Shown here piece after piece: positions 56,763-64,000 of a DNA stretch of 64,000 nucleotides (position 1 is the first letter of the stretch; each line of letters begins with the position of its first letter). The notes beneath the pieces are model-generated. The model ran no database searches and was not told the DNA's origin. It saw nothing but the letters and a program-made list of their open reading frames with translations. The stretch is from the NCBI GenBank assembly GCA_945271295.1, contig CALYPG010000003.1, positions 62,001 to 126,000 of the forward strand, read 5' to 3'. The DNA comes from an uncultured Gilliamella sp. Its GTDB lineage: Bacteria > Pseudomonadota > Gammaproteobacteria > Enterobacterales > Orbaceae. The translations under genes were made by a program, and so were the position numbers.

Positions 56763-58694
56763 ATGTGGATAACAGCTCAAGAATTAATAAAAATTACAGG
56801 TATGCCTGATACAGTTCAAGGTATTGCGTATAAAGCAAAAGTTGAAAATTGGGAAAGACGTAAAGTAAAAGGTATTAAGAAAGTTACTTATGAGTACAAT
56901 ATATCTTCTTTACCCATTTTCGATCAAGTTAGAATTTTAAAATCACAAAAACAATTAATGGCGGACAATCTAATAATAGATAAGCTTAAACCAAAAGAAA
57001 AAAAATACTGTGCCGAAACTCTATGGGCTAAGTATGAACAAGCAACCGATAAACAAAAAGAGGAAGCTAAAATTAAAGTTGGGATAGTTCTCGCCGTTAG
57101 GCAATTAATTAACTCAGGCTCAAAAACGGTCGAGGCTTTTAAAGTTGTTGCCAAAACACACAATTATGCTTTTGACACAGTCAAACGATGGTTTTATGAC
57201 ACTAAAGGTATCGAACAATCTGATTTACTACCCGCCTCACTAAGTGGTCATATTTGCCGAAATTACCGATCCCGACATTTTGAAATGACACCGAAAGCTT
57301 GGGATTTTTTTGTGGCTGATTATTTTAGACTTGAACAACCAGCTTTTAACACCTGCTATCAAACTTTGTGCGAATTAGCAAAAGTTAACAATTGGATTAT
57401 TCCCCATCAGTCTAGTTTACGCCGAAAAATCAAACGAGAAATCACACCAGAACAACAAATATTATGGCGTCAAGGTGAACATGCATTAATGCAGTTATAT
57501 CCAACCCAACAACGCAAAGTAACAGATCTTGATGTACTTGAATGGATTAATGGTGACTGTTATTTACATAAAGTTCTTGTTAAATGGTATAACGGCAAAA
57601 TAGTAAGACCTAAAACATGGATATGGCAAGATGTTAGGACGCGTAAAATTCTTGGTTACCGCGTTGATATATCAAAAAACAGTGATATTATCCGATTATC
57701 ATTAGGTGATGTTATCGAAAATTATGGTATACCAAAACATATCGCTATCGATAATACTCGCACTTTAGCGAACAAATGGCTGAGTAGAGGTCTGCCAAAT
57801 CGATATAGATTTAAAGTAAAAGAGGATGATCCTTTGGAGATCATTTCCATGCTAGGTATTGAGATACACTGGTCAAACGTACTTCATAGTAAAAGACTTG
57901 ATCAAACTAATGTGATTGAACGGGCATTTTCTCATGGTGGACTTGGTGAACTGATTGATAAAAATCCACTGTTAACCAGTAATTATACTCAAGCCGATTC
58001 GCTTACTAACTCTGTTAATAACAAGGCTAAAAATGTAGTTGATATCGATATATTTATGCAAGCTATTAAAGATGGCATCGACAAATTTAACAGTCAACCC
58101 AATCGAAATACTGAGATCTGTCAAGGACGACTGTCCTTCAATGAAGCGTTTAATGCTAGTTATAAATCAAGCATCATTAAAAAAGCGTCATTAGAACAAC
58201 GTAGATGCCTATTATTATCATCAAAAGCAATCACTGTTTCACTTGATGGAATATTTACACTCCAAACAGGCGGTTCAATTATTAGCAGTACAAATCGCTA
58301 TTACAATACCAAATTAATTGATATTAAACCTAATAAAGTAATCATTCGGTTTGATCCCCAAACATTACATGATAGCGTATTAGCCTATACGCTTGATGGG
58401 CATTTTATTTGTGATGCCAAATGTTTTGATCAAGTTAATTTTGACAATACAACAGCTGTATATGATCAACAATGTCAACATACACTATTTGTGAAACCTC
58501 AGCAGCAACCGACTGAAAACCGCGAAAATATTTCTATATTAGAAGCACTAAATACGGCACCAAGTACAAATACGCCAGCGGAAACCAAGTCAAAAGTCAA
58601 TGAGAGATTCAATCCTCAAAATAGTGAAGCAAAAACTGAAACAGACGATTTTAATCAACATCTTGAAAAAAATAATAAAACTAAACAAAAATAA
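56763..58694 (+). CDS. Mu-type DDE transposase A
   Basis: This 643-aa protein follows phage Mu A. It has an N-terminal Mu winged helix (MWITAQELIKITGMPDTVQG) and DNA-end-binding helices. The catalytic core has Asp265 (NGDCYLHK), Asp330 (IAIDNTRTLANKWL) and Glu386 (NVIERAFSHGGLGE), then the C-terminal beta-barrel and a Gln/Asn/Lys-rich tail that would contact the B ATPase. All three catalytic residues are present. No B gene follows in the window, so efficient target choice would be lost unless B is supplied elsewhere. Confidence 0.9.
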   Translation: MWITAQELIKITGMPDTVQGIAYKAKVENWERRKVKGIKKVTYEYNISSLPIFDQVRILKSQKQLMADNLIIDKLKPKEKKYCAETLWAKYEQATDKQKEEAKIKVGIVLAVRQLINSGSKTVEAFKVVAKTHNYAFDTVKRWFYDTKGIEQSDLLPASLSGHICRNYRSRHFEMTPKAWDFFVADYFRLEQPAFNTCYQTLCELAKVNNWIIPHQSSLRRKIKREITPEQQILWRQGEHALMQLYPTQQRKVTDLDVLEWINGDCYLHKVLVKWYNGKIVRPKTWIWQDVRTRKILGYRVDISKNSDIIRLSLGDVIENYGIPKHIAIDNTRTLANKWLSRGLPNRYRFKVKEDDPLEIISMLGIEIHWSNVLHSKRLDQTNVIERAFSHGGLGELIDKNPLLTSNYTQADSLTNSVNNKAKNVVDIDIFMQAIKDGIDKFNSQPNRNTEICQGRLSFNEAFNASYKSSIIKKASLEQRRCLLLSSKAITVSLDGIFTLQTGGSIISSTNRYYNTKLIDIKPNKVIIRFDPQTLHDSVLAYTLDGHFICDAKCFDQVNFDNTTAVYDQQCQHTLFVKPQQQPTENRENISILEALNTAPSTNTPAETKSKVNERFNPQNSEAKTETDDFNQHLEKNNKTKQK

Positions 58695-58791
58695 GGTGAA
58701 TAAACAATAAAAGTAAATGACACGTTAATAACCAGGGATTGTTAATCATTCATTTTAACTAAACCACAAAGGGAATAACATATAGCAATAT

Positions 58792-58811
58792 GCGAGTGTT
58801 AATGTGCTCGC
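58792..58811 (+). terminator. Possible terminator after transposase
   Basis: GCGAG/CTCGC with a 10-base loop, then TTAGTTTT, about 100 bp beyond the transposase stop. It could equally be part of the adjoining IS end. Confidence 0.4.
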
Positions 58812-58814
58812 TTA

Positions 58815-58965
58815 GTTTTGGGGGTATTTCCACACTTTTTAGTACCAAAAGGATAAAGCATATAGCCTCATTTTATATTCAATTGGTGTTCGATAATCTA
58901 ATGTAGAATGGAACCGTTTACAATTAAACCAAACCATATCGTGATAAAATGCTGTGGAGTACTTT
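58815..58965 (-). mobile_element. IS3-family transposase remnant with terminal repeat
   Basis: On the minus strand this reads WFNCKRFHSTLDYRTPIEY followed by KMRLYALSFWY-stop, the end of an IS3-family OrfB integrase domain. Beyond the stop lies GTGTGGAAATACCCCC, which looks like the outer inverted repeat. Only about 45 codons remain and the upstream part is disrupted. It marks the junction between the Mu-like remnant and the lipase locus. Confidence 0.75.
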
Positions 58966-59025
58966 GCCCTTTAATGCTCGTCCACTTAGCGAGTAAATTT
59001 AAGATTTTTTGTGGTAAGGCAGACG

Positions 59026-59060
59026 GTGCTCAACTGGAAAATGCATCCGGGCGGTTAAAT
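59026..59060 (-). pseudogene. Short fragment of the lipase 3' end
   Basis: On the minus strand this reads TARMHFPVEH, matching the lipase near residue 545, and then breaks off at the IS3-side junction. It is the leftmost of three copies of this stretch (others at 60371 and 61716). Confidence 0.7.
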
Positions 59061-59102
59061 GCGCAGTTTAATAAGTTAAGGACGTTGGTTTAATCGTTTT
59101 AG

Positions 59103-59126
59103 AAAAACGCCTTAATACATTAAGGC
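59103..59126 (-). terminator. Terminator of lipoprotein copy A
   Basis: GCCTTAA/TTAAGGC with loop TACA, followed on the minus strand by GTTTTTCT, 20 bp after the stop of the lipoprotein gene. Confidence 0.8.
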
Positions 59127-59146
59127 ATTTCCCTAAAATCATACGT

Positions 59147-60292
59147 TTAGTTAGATTTAAACGCGCTATCGCGCATTTGAATACTATTAGTGACTTCACG
59201 CCAAATCACCATCAGTTGCTTTTCAGTAAAGCCTTGTGTTTCGTCTTCGGGCATTCTATAAGTCATTTCTATGCGTAATTGGGGGGTTTTATAAGTTGGA
59301 TCGGTAGAGTGAATTCCTAATGTAAATACATAGTCCCTATCCTCCTCACTATAAAATTTTGGCGGATCGTCAAAGTATCTACCTTTCACTACCCACTCCT
59401 CTAATTTTAAACCATGACTTTCTCGAGTCCCTTTATAAATAGTATGACCAGAACCTTGCGTAAAATAAACTTCGGGTTTATTAAGTAACGCATAATCAGC
59501 AGCAAAATCATTAAATTCAAAATAGAAAGAAAAATAGTTAATTTTATCATGTAAATATCCATAATTCATATCTTTCCATTCTCTATCCTCACCTTGCATA
59601 AAACTGTTAAACATACAAAAACCGGGTGTGGTTGGGATAATTAAATCATCACGCGGTTTAATCCGATCAAATAGGTTACCTAGCTCTATTAATTTTTGAG
59701 GGACATTATTTGTATAAAGTTCGGGGTGTTTTATCCGGTTTTTATCATGCTTTTTATCAGAACCATTTTGAACTTCCATTTCGATTTTTAAGGTAACTTC
59801 ATCTTGCCAACGGTATCCCTCTAGTATTCTCGCTGAATCATCGGTACCAGGACTTTCCATTCGCTCAAAAATAATTCCTTGCATTTTATTGGGCTGATTA
59901 GTGGGTACAGGGTAAATCGCTTTCAAATAATTACCATAACTTGAACTAAGTGGTTTAGTATTTTTTAATTCTTGTTCACGCAGGGCTACCATCTGTTTAA
60001 ATGGCGGTAAATACTGCTGCTTGGCGGTAATGGTAATATCTTGATCACTGTTATAATATAAAGTGCCTTCGTTGTAAGGTTTAAATTGAGCCGGTAAATC
60101 AATTAAATAGGTTCCAACGCAACGGGTGGGGGAGTTTGCAAGTAGCCTAGTCACGGGCTGCTGCTCGTTTGGTGGTAATGTAATCATTTCAATATCCTTA
60201 TTAAATACCTGGCAACTGGTTAATATAGTCAGTAACAAAACCCCTGCCATTAAACTGCTATGATGTGTATTAAATTTAACAAGCCTAACCAT
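59147..60292 (-). CDS. Tli4-like T6SS immunity lipoprotein, copy A
   Basis: A 381-aa lipoprotein with lipobox at Cys27 (ILTSC). The mature start RCVGTYLIDLPAQFKP and C-terminal EMTYRMPEDETQGF fit the two-domain Tli4-type immunity family that blocks Tle4-type phospholipases in the periplasm. This copy is preceded not by an intact lipase but by a frameshifted lipase remnant that still supplies GGAGG 9 bp before the ATG. It is identical to copy B, so the duplication is recent or homogenised. Whether copy A is expressed depends on read-through from copy B, which has its own terminator. Confidence 0.82.
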   Translation of the reverse strand: MVRLVKFNTHHSSLMAGVLLLTILTSCQVFNKDIEMITLPPNEQQPVTRLLANSPTRCVGTYLIDLPAQFKPYNEGTLYYNSDQDITITAKQQYLPPFKQMVALREQELKNTKPLSSSYGNYLKAIYPVPTNQPNKMQGIIFERMESPGTDDSARILEGYRWQDEVTLKIEMEVQNGSDKKHDKNRIKHPELYTNNVPQKLIELGNLFDRIKPRDDLIIPTTPGFCMFNSFMQGEDREWKDMNYGYLHDKINYFSFYFEFNDFAADYALLNKPEVYFTQGSGHTIYKGTRESHGLKLEEWVVKGRYFDDPPKFYSEEDRDYVFTLGIHSTDPTYKTPQLRIEMTYRMPEDETQGFTEKQLMVIWREVTNSIQMRDSAFKSN

Positions 60293-60410
60293 TCGGTGTT
60301 ACCTCCTGCATTATATCCCTATTGCCCTAAGGGTAAAATCTTGGCTAATTGGCTTTTGATAAGCCGGTTCGTGCTCAACTGGAAAATGCATCCGGGCGGT
60401 TAAATGCGCA
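60293..60410 (-). pseudogene. Frameshifted lipase 3'-end remnant between the two lipoprotein copies
   Basis: On the minus strand this reads MHFPVEHEPAYQKPISQDF and then TLRAIGI-stop. The intact lipase has QELISQEFTLRAIVDIMKEV, so substitutions and a small deletion break the frame. About 88 percent identical by eye to the intact gene, whereas the flanking lipoprotein copies are identical. Confidence 0.85.
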
Positions 60411-60447
60411 GTTTAATAAGTTAAGGACGTTGGTTTAATCGTTTTAG

Positions 60448-60471
60448 AAAAACGCCTTAATACATTAAGGC
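60448..60471 (-). terminator. Terminator of lipoprotein copy B
   Basis: Same hairpin and T-run as at 59103-59126, carried along by the duplication. Confidence 0.8.
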
Positions 60472-60491
60472 ATTTCCCTAAAATCATACGT

Positions 60492-61637
60492 TTAGTTAGA
60501 TTTAAACGCGCTATCGCGCATTTGAATACTATTAGTGACTTCACGCCAAATCACCATCAGTTGCTTTTCAGTAAAGCCTTGTGTTTCGTCTTCGGGCATT
60601 CTATAAGTCATTTCTATGCGTAATTGGGGGGTTTTATAAGTTGGATCGGTAGAGTGAATTCCTAATGTAAATACATAGTCCCTATCCTCCTCACTATAAA
60701 ATTTTGGCGGATCGTCAAAGTATCTACCTTTCACTACCCACTCCTCTAATTTTAAACCATGACTTTCTCGAGTCCCTTTATAAATAGTATGACCAGAACC
60801 TTGCGTAAAATAAACTTCGGGTTTATTAAGTAACGCATAATCAGCAGCAAAATCATTAAATTCAAAATAGAAAGAAAAATAGTTAATTTTATCATGTAAA
60901 TATCCATAATTCATATCTTTCCATTCTCTATCCTCACCTTGCATAAAACTGTTAAACATACAAAAACCGGGTGTGGTTGGGATAATTAAATCATCACGCG
61001 GTTTAATCCGATCAAATAGGTTACCTAGCTCTATTAATTTTTGAGGGACATTATTTGTATAAAGTTCGGGGTGTTTTATCCGGTTTTTATCATGCTTTTT
61101 ATCAGAACCATTTTGAACTTCCATTTCGATTTTTAAGGTAACTTCATCTTGCCAACGGTATCCCTCTAGTATTCTCGCTGAATCATCGGTACCAGGACTT
61201 TCCATTCGCTCAAAAATAATTCCTTGCATTTTATTGGGCTGATTAGTGGGTACAGGGTAAATCGCTTTCAAATAATTACCATAACTTGAACTAAGTGGTT
61301 TAGTATTTTTTAATTCTTGTTCACGCAGGGCTACCATCTGTTTAAATGGCGGTAAATACTGCTGCTTGGCGGTAATGGTAATATCTTGATCACTGTTATA
61401 ATATAAAGTGCCTTCGTTGTAAGGTTTAAATTGAGCCGGTAAATCAATTAAATAGGTTCCAACGCAACGGGTGGGGGAGTTTGCAAGTAGCCTAGTCACG
61501 GGCTGCTGCTCGTTTGGTGGTAATGTAATCATTTCAATATCCTTATTAAATACCTGGCAACTGGTTAATATAGTCAGTAACAAAACCCCTGCCATTAAAC
61601 TGCTATGATGTGTATTAAATTTAACAAGCCTAACCAT
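60492..61637 (-). CDS. Tli4-like T6SS immunity lipoprotein, copy B
   Basis: Identical in sequence to copy A (381 aa, lipobox Cys27). Its start overlaps the last 8 bp of the lipase gene, and its GGAGG ribosome-binding site lies inside the lipase coding sequence, so toxin and antidote are translationally coupled. Secretion to the periplasmic face is expected because Tle-type phospholipases attack membranes from that side. Confidence 0.86.
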   Translation of the reverse strand: MVRLVKFNTHHSSLMAGVLLLTILTSCQVFNKDIEMITLPPNEQQPVTRLLANSPTRCVGTYLIDLPAQFKPYNEGTLYYNSDQDITITAKQQYLPPFKQMVALREQELKNTKPLSSSYGNYLKAIYPVPTNQPNKMQGIIFERMESPGTDDSARILEGYRWQDEVTLKIEMEVQNGSDKKHDKNRIKHPELYTNNVPQKLIELGNLFDRIKPRDDLIIPTTPGFCMFNSFMQGEDREWKDMNYGYLHDKINYFSFYFEFNDFAADYALLNKPEVYFTQGSGHTIYKGTRESHGLKLEEWVVKGRYFDDPPKFYSEEDRDYVFTLGIHSTDPTYKTPQLRIEMTYRMPEDETQGFTEKQLMVIWREVTNSIQMRDSAFKSN

Positions 61638-63375
61638 TCGGTGTTACCTCCTTCATTATATCGACTATTGCCCTAAGGGTAAATTCTTGGCTAATCAGCT
61701 CTTGATAAGCCGGTTCGTGCTCAACTGGGAAATGCATCCGTGCGGTTAAATATTTCATCGGGATTTCGCCTGAACGCTGTGGCACTGTACCATCGCCATT
61801 ACCATTCGCGGGTAATAATGTGTATTTTTCATTTACTGCGTCATTTTGTAAAGTTCTACTCCCCAATAACTCCTTGAGATCGAGCCTTCTTTTGTCTCCA
61901 ATATGGTCAGTCGGAGGCGTGTTATGGCTATTTATTTTTTTTCGTTGCCAATGGGCAGTTTGATAGGTTAATGATGTTGATTTAATCGTGTTAGCATCAT
62001 TTTCAATACCAAAAAAAGCATAGGTATTCGGGTGATATCGATTAGCAATACTACTATTGAATGGTTGCACTTTATACATAATTATATCTTTATATTTTTG
62101 CCAATCTTTTTCCATTTGTATTAAATTATGTGCGGTATTGAGGGGGTTAATCAGGTGTGGCTCACATACACACCACCATTTGTCTTTTGCTAAATAAATT
62201 TCCTCATACGGATCTGTTTGAGGATAAGAGGTATCTTTACCATCTGGCCCTTCAATGGTTAGCCAGGCTTGACTACCAATGCCGTATTCTGGTGTGGGTA
62301 ATAATTGTAATGGCCCCGGGGACTGAGCACAAACCGCGGTCATCTCGGCGGCGTCTTTGCCCAGCACATTTTCGGTTATAGCATCTTTGGGTTTGTTTAA
62401 AAAGGTAGTGTTCACCTCTGTCCCCCGCTTCATGCGGGTATAGGCTGCTACCGCCCCCATCGCTGGTTGCACGCCATGAATCACCCCATACACCTTTGTT
62501 GATCCGCCAAGCGCCTCTGTATAAAAGCGAGCCACCAATCCCCCCATTGAGTGAGTAATTAAAATCACTTTATCACAAGTTTGCCCTCGTTTTTTATAAT
62601 ATTTGGGTAGTGTGATATTCACCAGTTTTTGTAACGCCATTGCGCTCTCTTCATTAGATTCAAGCCAGTTATACCCCATTGCATGTACCGGAAAATAAAA
62701 ATGGTTGCAATGATCAATTTTCTTACTATCATAAAATGTTAATAACGTTTTTGAACCTTCATCTAACCTAAACGATGGGGCTTTGATTAAATCATTGAGT
62801 AATGATGGCGTGTTACCCTCTGGGTCGAATAGGCTTTCTTGAAGTGTGACTAAAAACTCACCATAACTGATGTTGCCCACCGTCCCCCAACCTCGTTCTT
62901 GCCTTAAACCGAACAGCTGATTTTCAGGATTATTTTTTATCGCTTCGTCAATTTTTTGCCGCATCTCTTGTTGAAGCCGTTTCACTTCGTTTATCTTATC
63001 TTTATCGTAACCACATAAAATTATTTGGGTATTATAGTAATCTTTTATCCGTTTCACCTCATCGGCAGCGGCATCTTTAACCACACCACGATCATCGACG
63101 GTGGTTTTATTAGGGTCAAGTTCTATTTTACGAGCCTTGGCATCACCATAATAGGGCAAGGCCCAGCCAACAACGGAAGATATACCATCTAAACACCACA
63201 CTTTTTTAGAATCGTATTTACCCGTTTTTTGTTTTAAATTACTACCCATCACCCCTGGGATAAAAATAATGGGCACGATAAGTCGTTCTTTCTCAACTAA
63301 TAAAGTGTGTAACCTGTTGTCTGACGTTGGTACGGTATTATATTGGAACGTCTGTTTTTGTTTTCGATTATACAT
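61630..63375 (-). CDS. T6SS phospholipase effector, Tle4-like alpha/beta-hydrolase
   Basis: This 581-aa protein has an alpha/beta-hydrolase start (VPIIFIPGVMGSNL, residues 34-47) and the nucleophile elbow ITHSMGGLVARF, with Ser276 in a THSMG version of GxSxG. HGVQPAMGAVAAYTRMKRGTE and a late GDGTVPQRSGE/HFPVEHEPAY section supply likely catalytic Asp and His. The PGAP1-like elbow plus a Tli4-type lipoprotein partner point to the Tle4 group of antibacterial phospholipases. No signal peptide is present, as expected for T6SS cargo. Upstream vgrG or chaperone genes are not in the window. AGGTGG precedes the ATG. Confidence 0.8.
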   Translation of the reverse strand: MYNRKQKQTFQYNTVPTSDNRLHTLLVEKERLIVPIIFIPGVMGSNLKQKTGKYDSKKVWCLDGISSVVGWALPYYGDAKARKIELDPNKTTVDDRGVVKDAAADEVKRIKDYYNTQIILCGYDKDKINEVKRLQQEMRQKIDEAIKNNPENQLFGLRQERGWGTVGNISYGEFLVTLQESLFDPEGNTPSLLNDLIKAPSFRLDEGSKTLLTFYDSKKIDHCNHFYFPVHAMGYNWLESNEESAMALQKLVNITLPKYYKKRGQTCDKVILITHSMGGLVARFYTEALGGSTKVYGVIHGVQPAMGAVAAYTRMKRGTEVNTTFLNKPKDAITENVLGKDAAEMTAVCAQSPGPLQLLPTPEYGIGSQAWLTIEGPDGKDTSYPQTDPYEEIYLAKDKWWCVCEPHLINPLNTAHNLIQMEKDWQKYKDIIMYKVQPFNSSIANRYHPNTYAFFGIENDANTIKSTSLTYQTAHWQRKKINSHNTPPTDHIGDKRRLDLKELLGSRTLQNDAVNEKYTLLPANGNGDGTVPQRSGEIPMKYLTARMHFPVEHEPAYQELISQEFTLRAIVDIMKEVTPNG

Positions 63376-64000
63376 ATTTGTCCACCTGTCCTATTCCTGC
63401 ACTATTTTTGGGGGCTAATGATCTGTAGGTAGATTAGCCCTTGATTGCCACTCAAAGTCAACTATTCACGAAAATCACTAGCATTGGCACTTGCCATTGT
63501 TAGCACAAAATACCGAGTTAATTGGCTTACCAAAGGTTAAATCAATATCGTAAAAAAGTTACCCCGCTTTGTCCGCACAACTTTAACTCATGACTTGCCA
63601 TCGTTAAGGTTAATCGCGTTTTGTTATTTAATTTTGAGTCAGCATTCTCCCATACTATAACAAGCAATGACTTTTTCTAATTATTTAACTTTCTATTCAA
63701 CAATATTTGCCTGAATTTAACTATCGTTATCTATTTTTATTGTAATAAAAGCTAATACACCTAGCCCGATTTTTTCTATCTAATATTGCATAATAAACCA
63801 ATATAAGGTCTTCTTTTTCTAGCGCTGTGACTCTTTACCCGATTGAAGAAATGGATAATGACAGGTGTGCAAGTAATGCATTAGCAGTCATTTTTCTATT
63901 TCTTTGTAATTGATACAAAATTGTCACATTAATCTGCTGTTTCTTATTTGAAAAATAATTTTTTTTTGCTATAACACTATAGCAAATTTTTTTCCAAAAA
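63376..64000. other. Gene-free region upstream of the lipase effector
   Basis: No credible gene in 625 bp. It contains a GGGCTAAT/ATTAGCCC hairpin near 63412-63440, close to the lipase start, and the bidirectional terminator at its right end. The sequence is AT-rich and otherwise featureless to me. Confidence 0.6.
63965..63986. terminator. Bidirectional terminator at right edge
   Basis: Perfect stem TTTGCTATA/TATAGCAAA with loop ACAC, flanked by A/T runs on both sides. It suggests a gene ends on each side or that a plus-strand gene beyond 64000 is insulated from the lipase operon. Confidence 0.7.

Larger units (their letters stand above)
55521..58811 (+). mobile_element. Mu-like transposable prophage remnant (early module only)
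   Basis: Repressor (minus), ner and transposase A (plus) are arranged exactly as in the left end of phage Mu. The expected next gene, the ATPase B, and all later genes are missing: the element stops shortly after A, where a small hairpin and an IS3-family scar begin. All three reading frames are intact and the transposase keeps its DDE triad. It may therefore still regulate itself and even mobilise in trans. Exact ends were not found. Confidence 0.75.
59026..61642. repeat. Tandem duplication, 1345-bp period, carrying the immunity lipoprotein
   Basis: Positions 59026-60297 recur at 60371-61642. By eye the two are identical, and the two encoded 381-aa proteins are the same residue for residue. 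Each unit begins with a short piece of the lipase gene's 3' end, then a terminator, then the lipoprotein gene. In contrast, the ~70 bp after unit 1 (60301-60370) differ clearly from the corresponding bases of the intact lipase gene (61646-61715). Confidence 0.93.

Noticed and set aside
58908-59093. A 61-codon plus-strand frame
   Set aside because: It runs antisense through the IS3 remnant and the lipase fragment; no start signal and no family resemblance.

Overview
The window looks like a stretch of chromosome from an AT-rich gammaproteobacterium. The core genes (rluD-pgeF, bamD, leuS-lptE-holA-nadD, infA, efpL-ttcA, glnE, sspAB, rplM-rpsI, ndk-pbpC-yfhM) are all of the Enterobacteriaceae/Pasteurellaceae type. 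The very low G+C, the type I-F-like CRISPR repeat and the type VI secretion (T6SS) cargo loci suggest Orbaceae (Gilliamella/Frischella/Orbus group). That placement is inference; no rRNA gene is present to test it. I found no tRNA or rRNA genes.

Layout. 1-9324: 3' part of a vgrG, an 841-aa T6SS effector ending in a YwqJ-like deaminase domain, and a tandem array of three full and one truncated immunity-like genes. 9396-17471: housekeeping block pgeF-rluD (minus), then bamD, leuS, lptE-holA-nadD and infA (plus). 17603-24211: lysP, a Cys-cluster protein, efpL, ttcA and glnE, with an IS30-family scar against the end of glnE. 24413-31134: a secreted DKNYY-repeat protein, the short CYTH protein ygiF, and a pair of ABC half-transporters behind a Fur-box-like site. 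31343-33612: sspB, sspA, rpsI and rplM. 33890-37096: yrbL, the basS/basR two-component system and a PAP2 phosphatase. 37229-38036: a CRISPR array with no cas genes in the window. 38679-47192: a divergent catabolic cluster (YhcH protein, BNR sialidase-like protein, sodium:solute symporter, DapA-family aldolase and Fe-alcohol dehydrogenase on minus; four-carbon-acid kinase, PdxA2 and a DeoR regulator on plus) around a perfect 32-bp palindrome. 47297-55258: ndk, pbpC and yfhM. 55580-58694: left part of a Mu-like element (repressor, ner, transposase A). 58815-63375: an IS3-family scar, a tandemly duplicated T6SS lipoprotein immunity gene (Tli4-like) and its phospholipase effector (Tle4-like). 63376-64000: no gene.

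How it fits together. Both ends carry T6SS toxin-immunity loci that have grown by duplicating the immunity gene: the deaminase is followed by 3.3 copies and the lipase by two copies identical as far as I can read. The centre is vertically inherited core genome with accessory insertions. Four copies of a short repeat with two GTTTYAG boxes 18 bp apart sit at accessory/core borders, one of them next to an IS30 transposase remnant, so they may be insertion-sequence ends. The most interesting possibly undescribed unit is the 38.7-47.2 kb cluster, which combines a BNR sialidase-like protein without a visible signal peptide with a D-threonate-type kinase/dehydrogenase pair.
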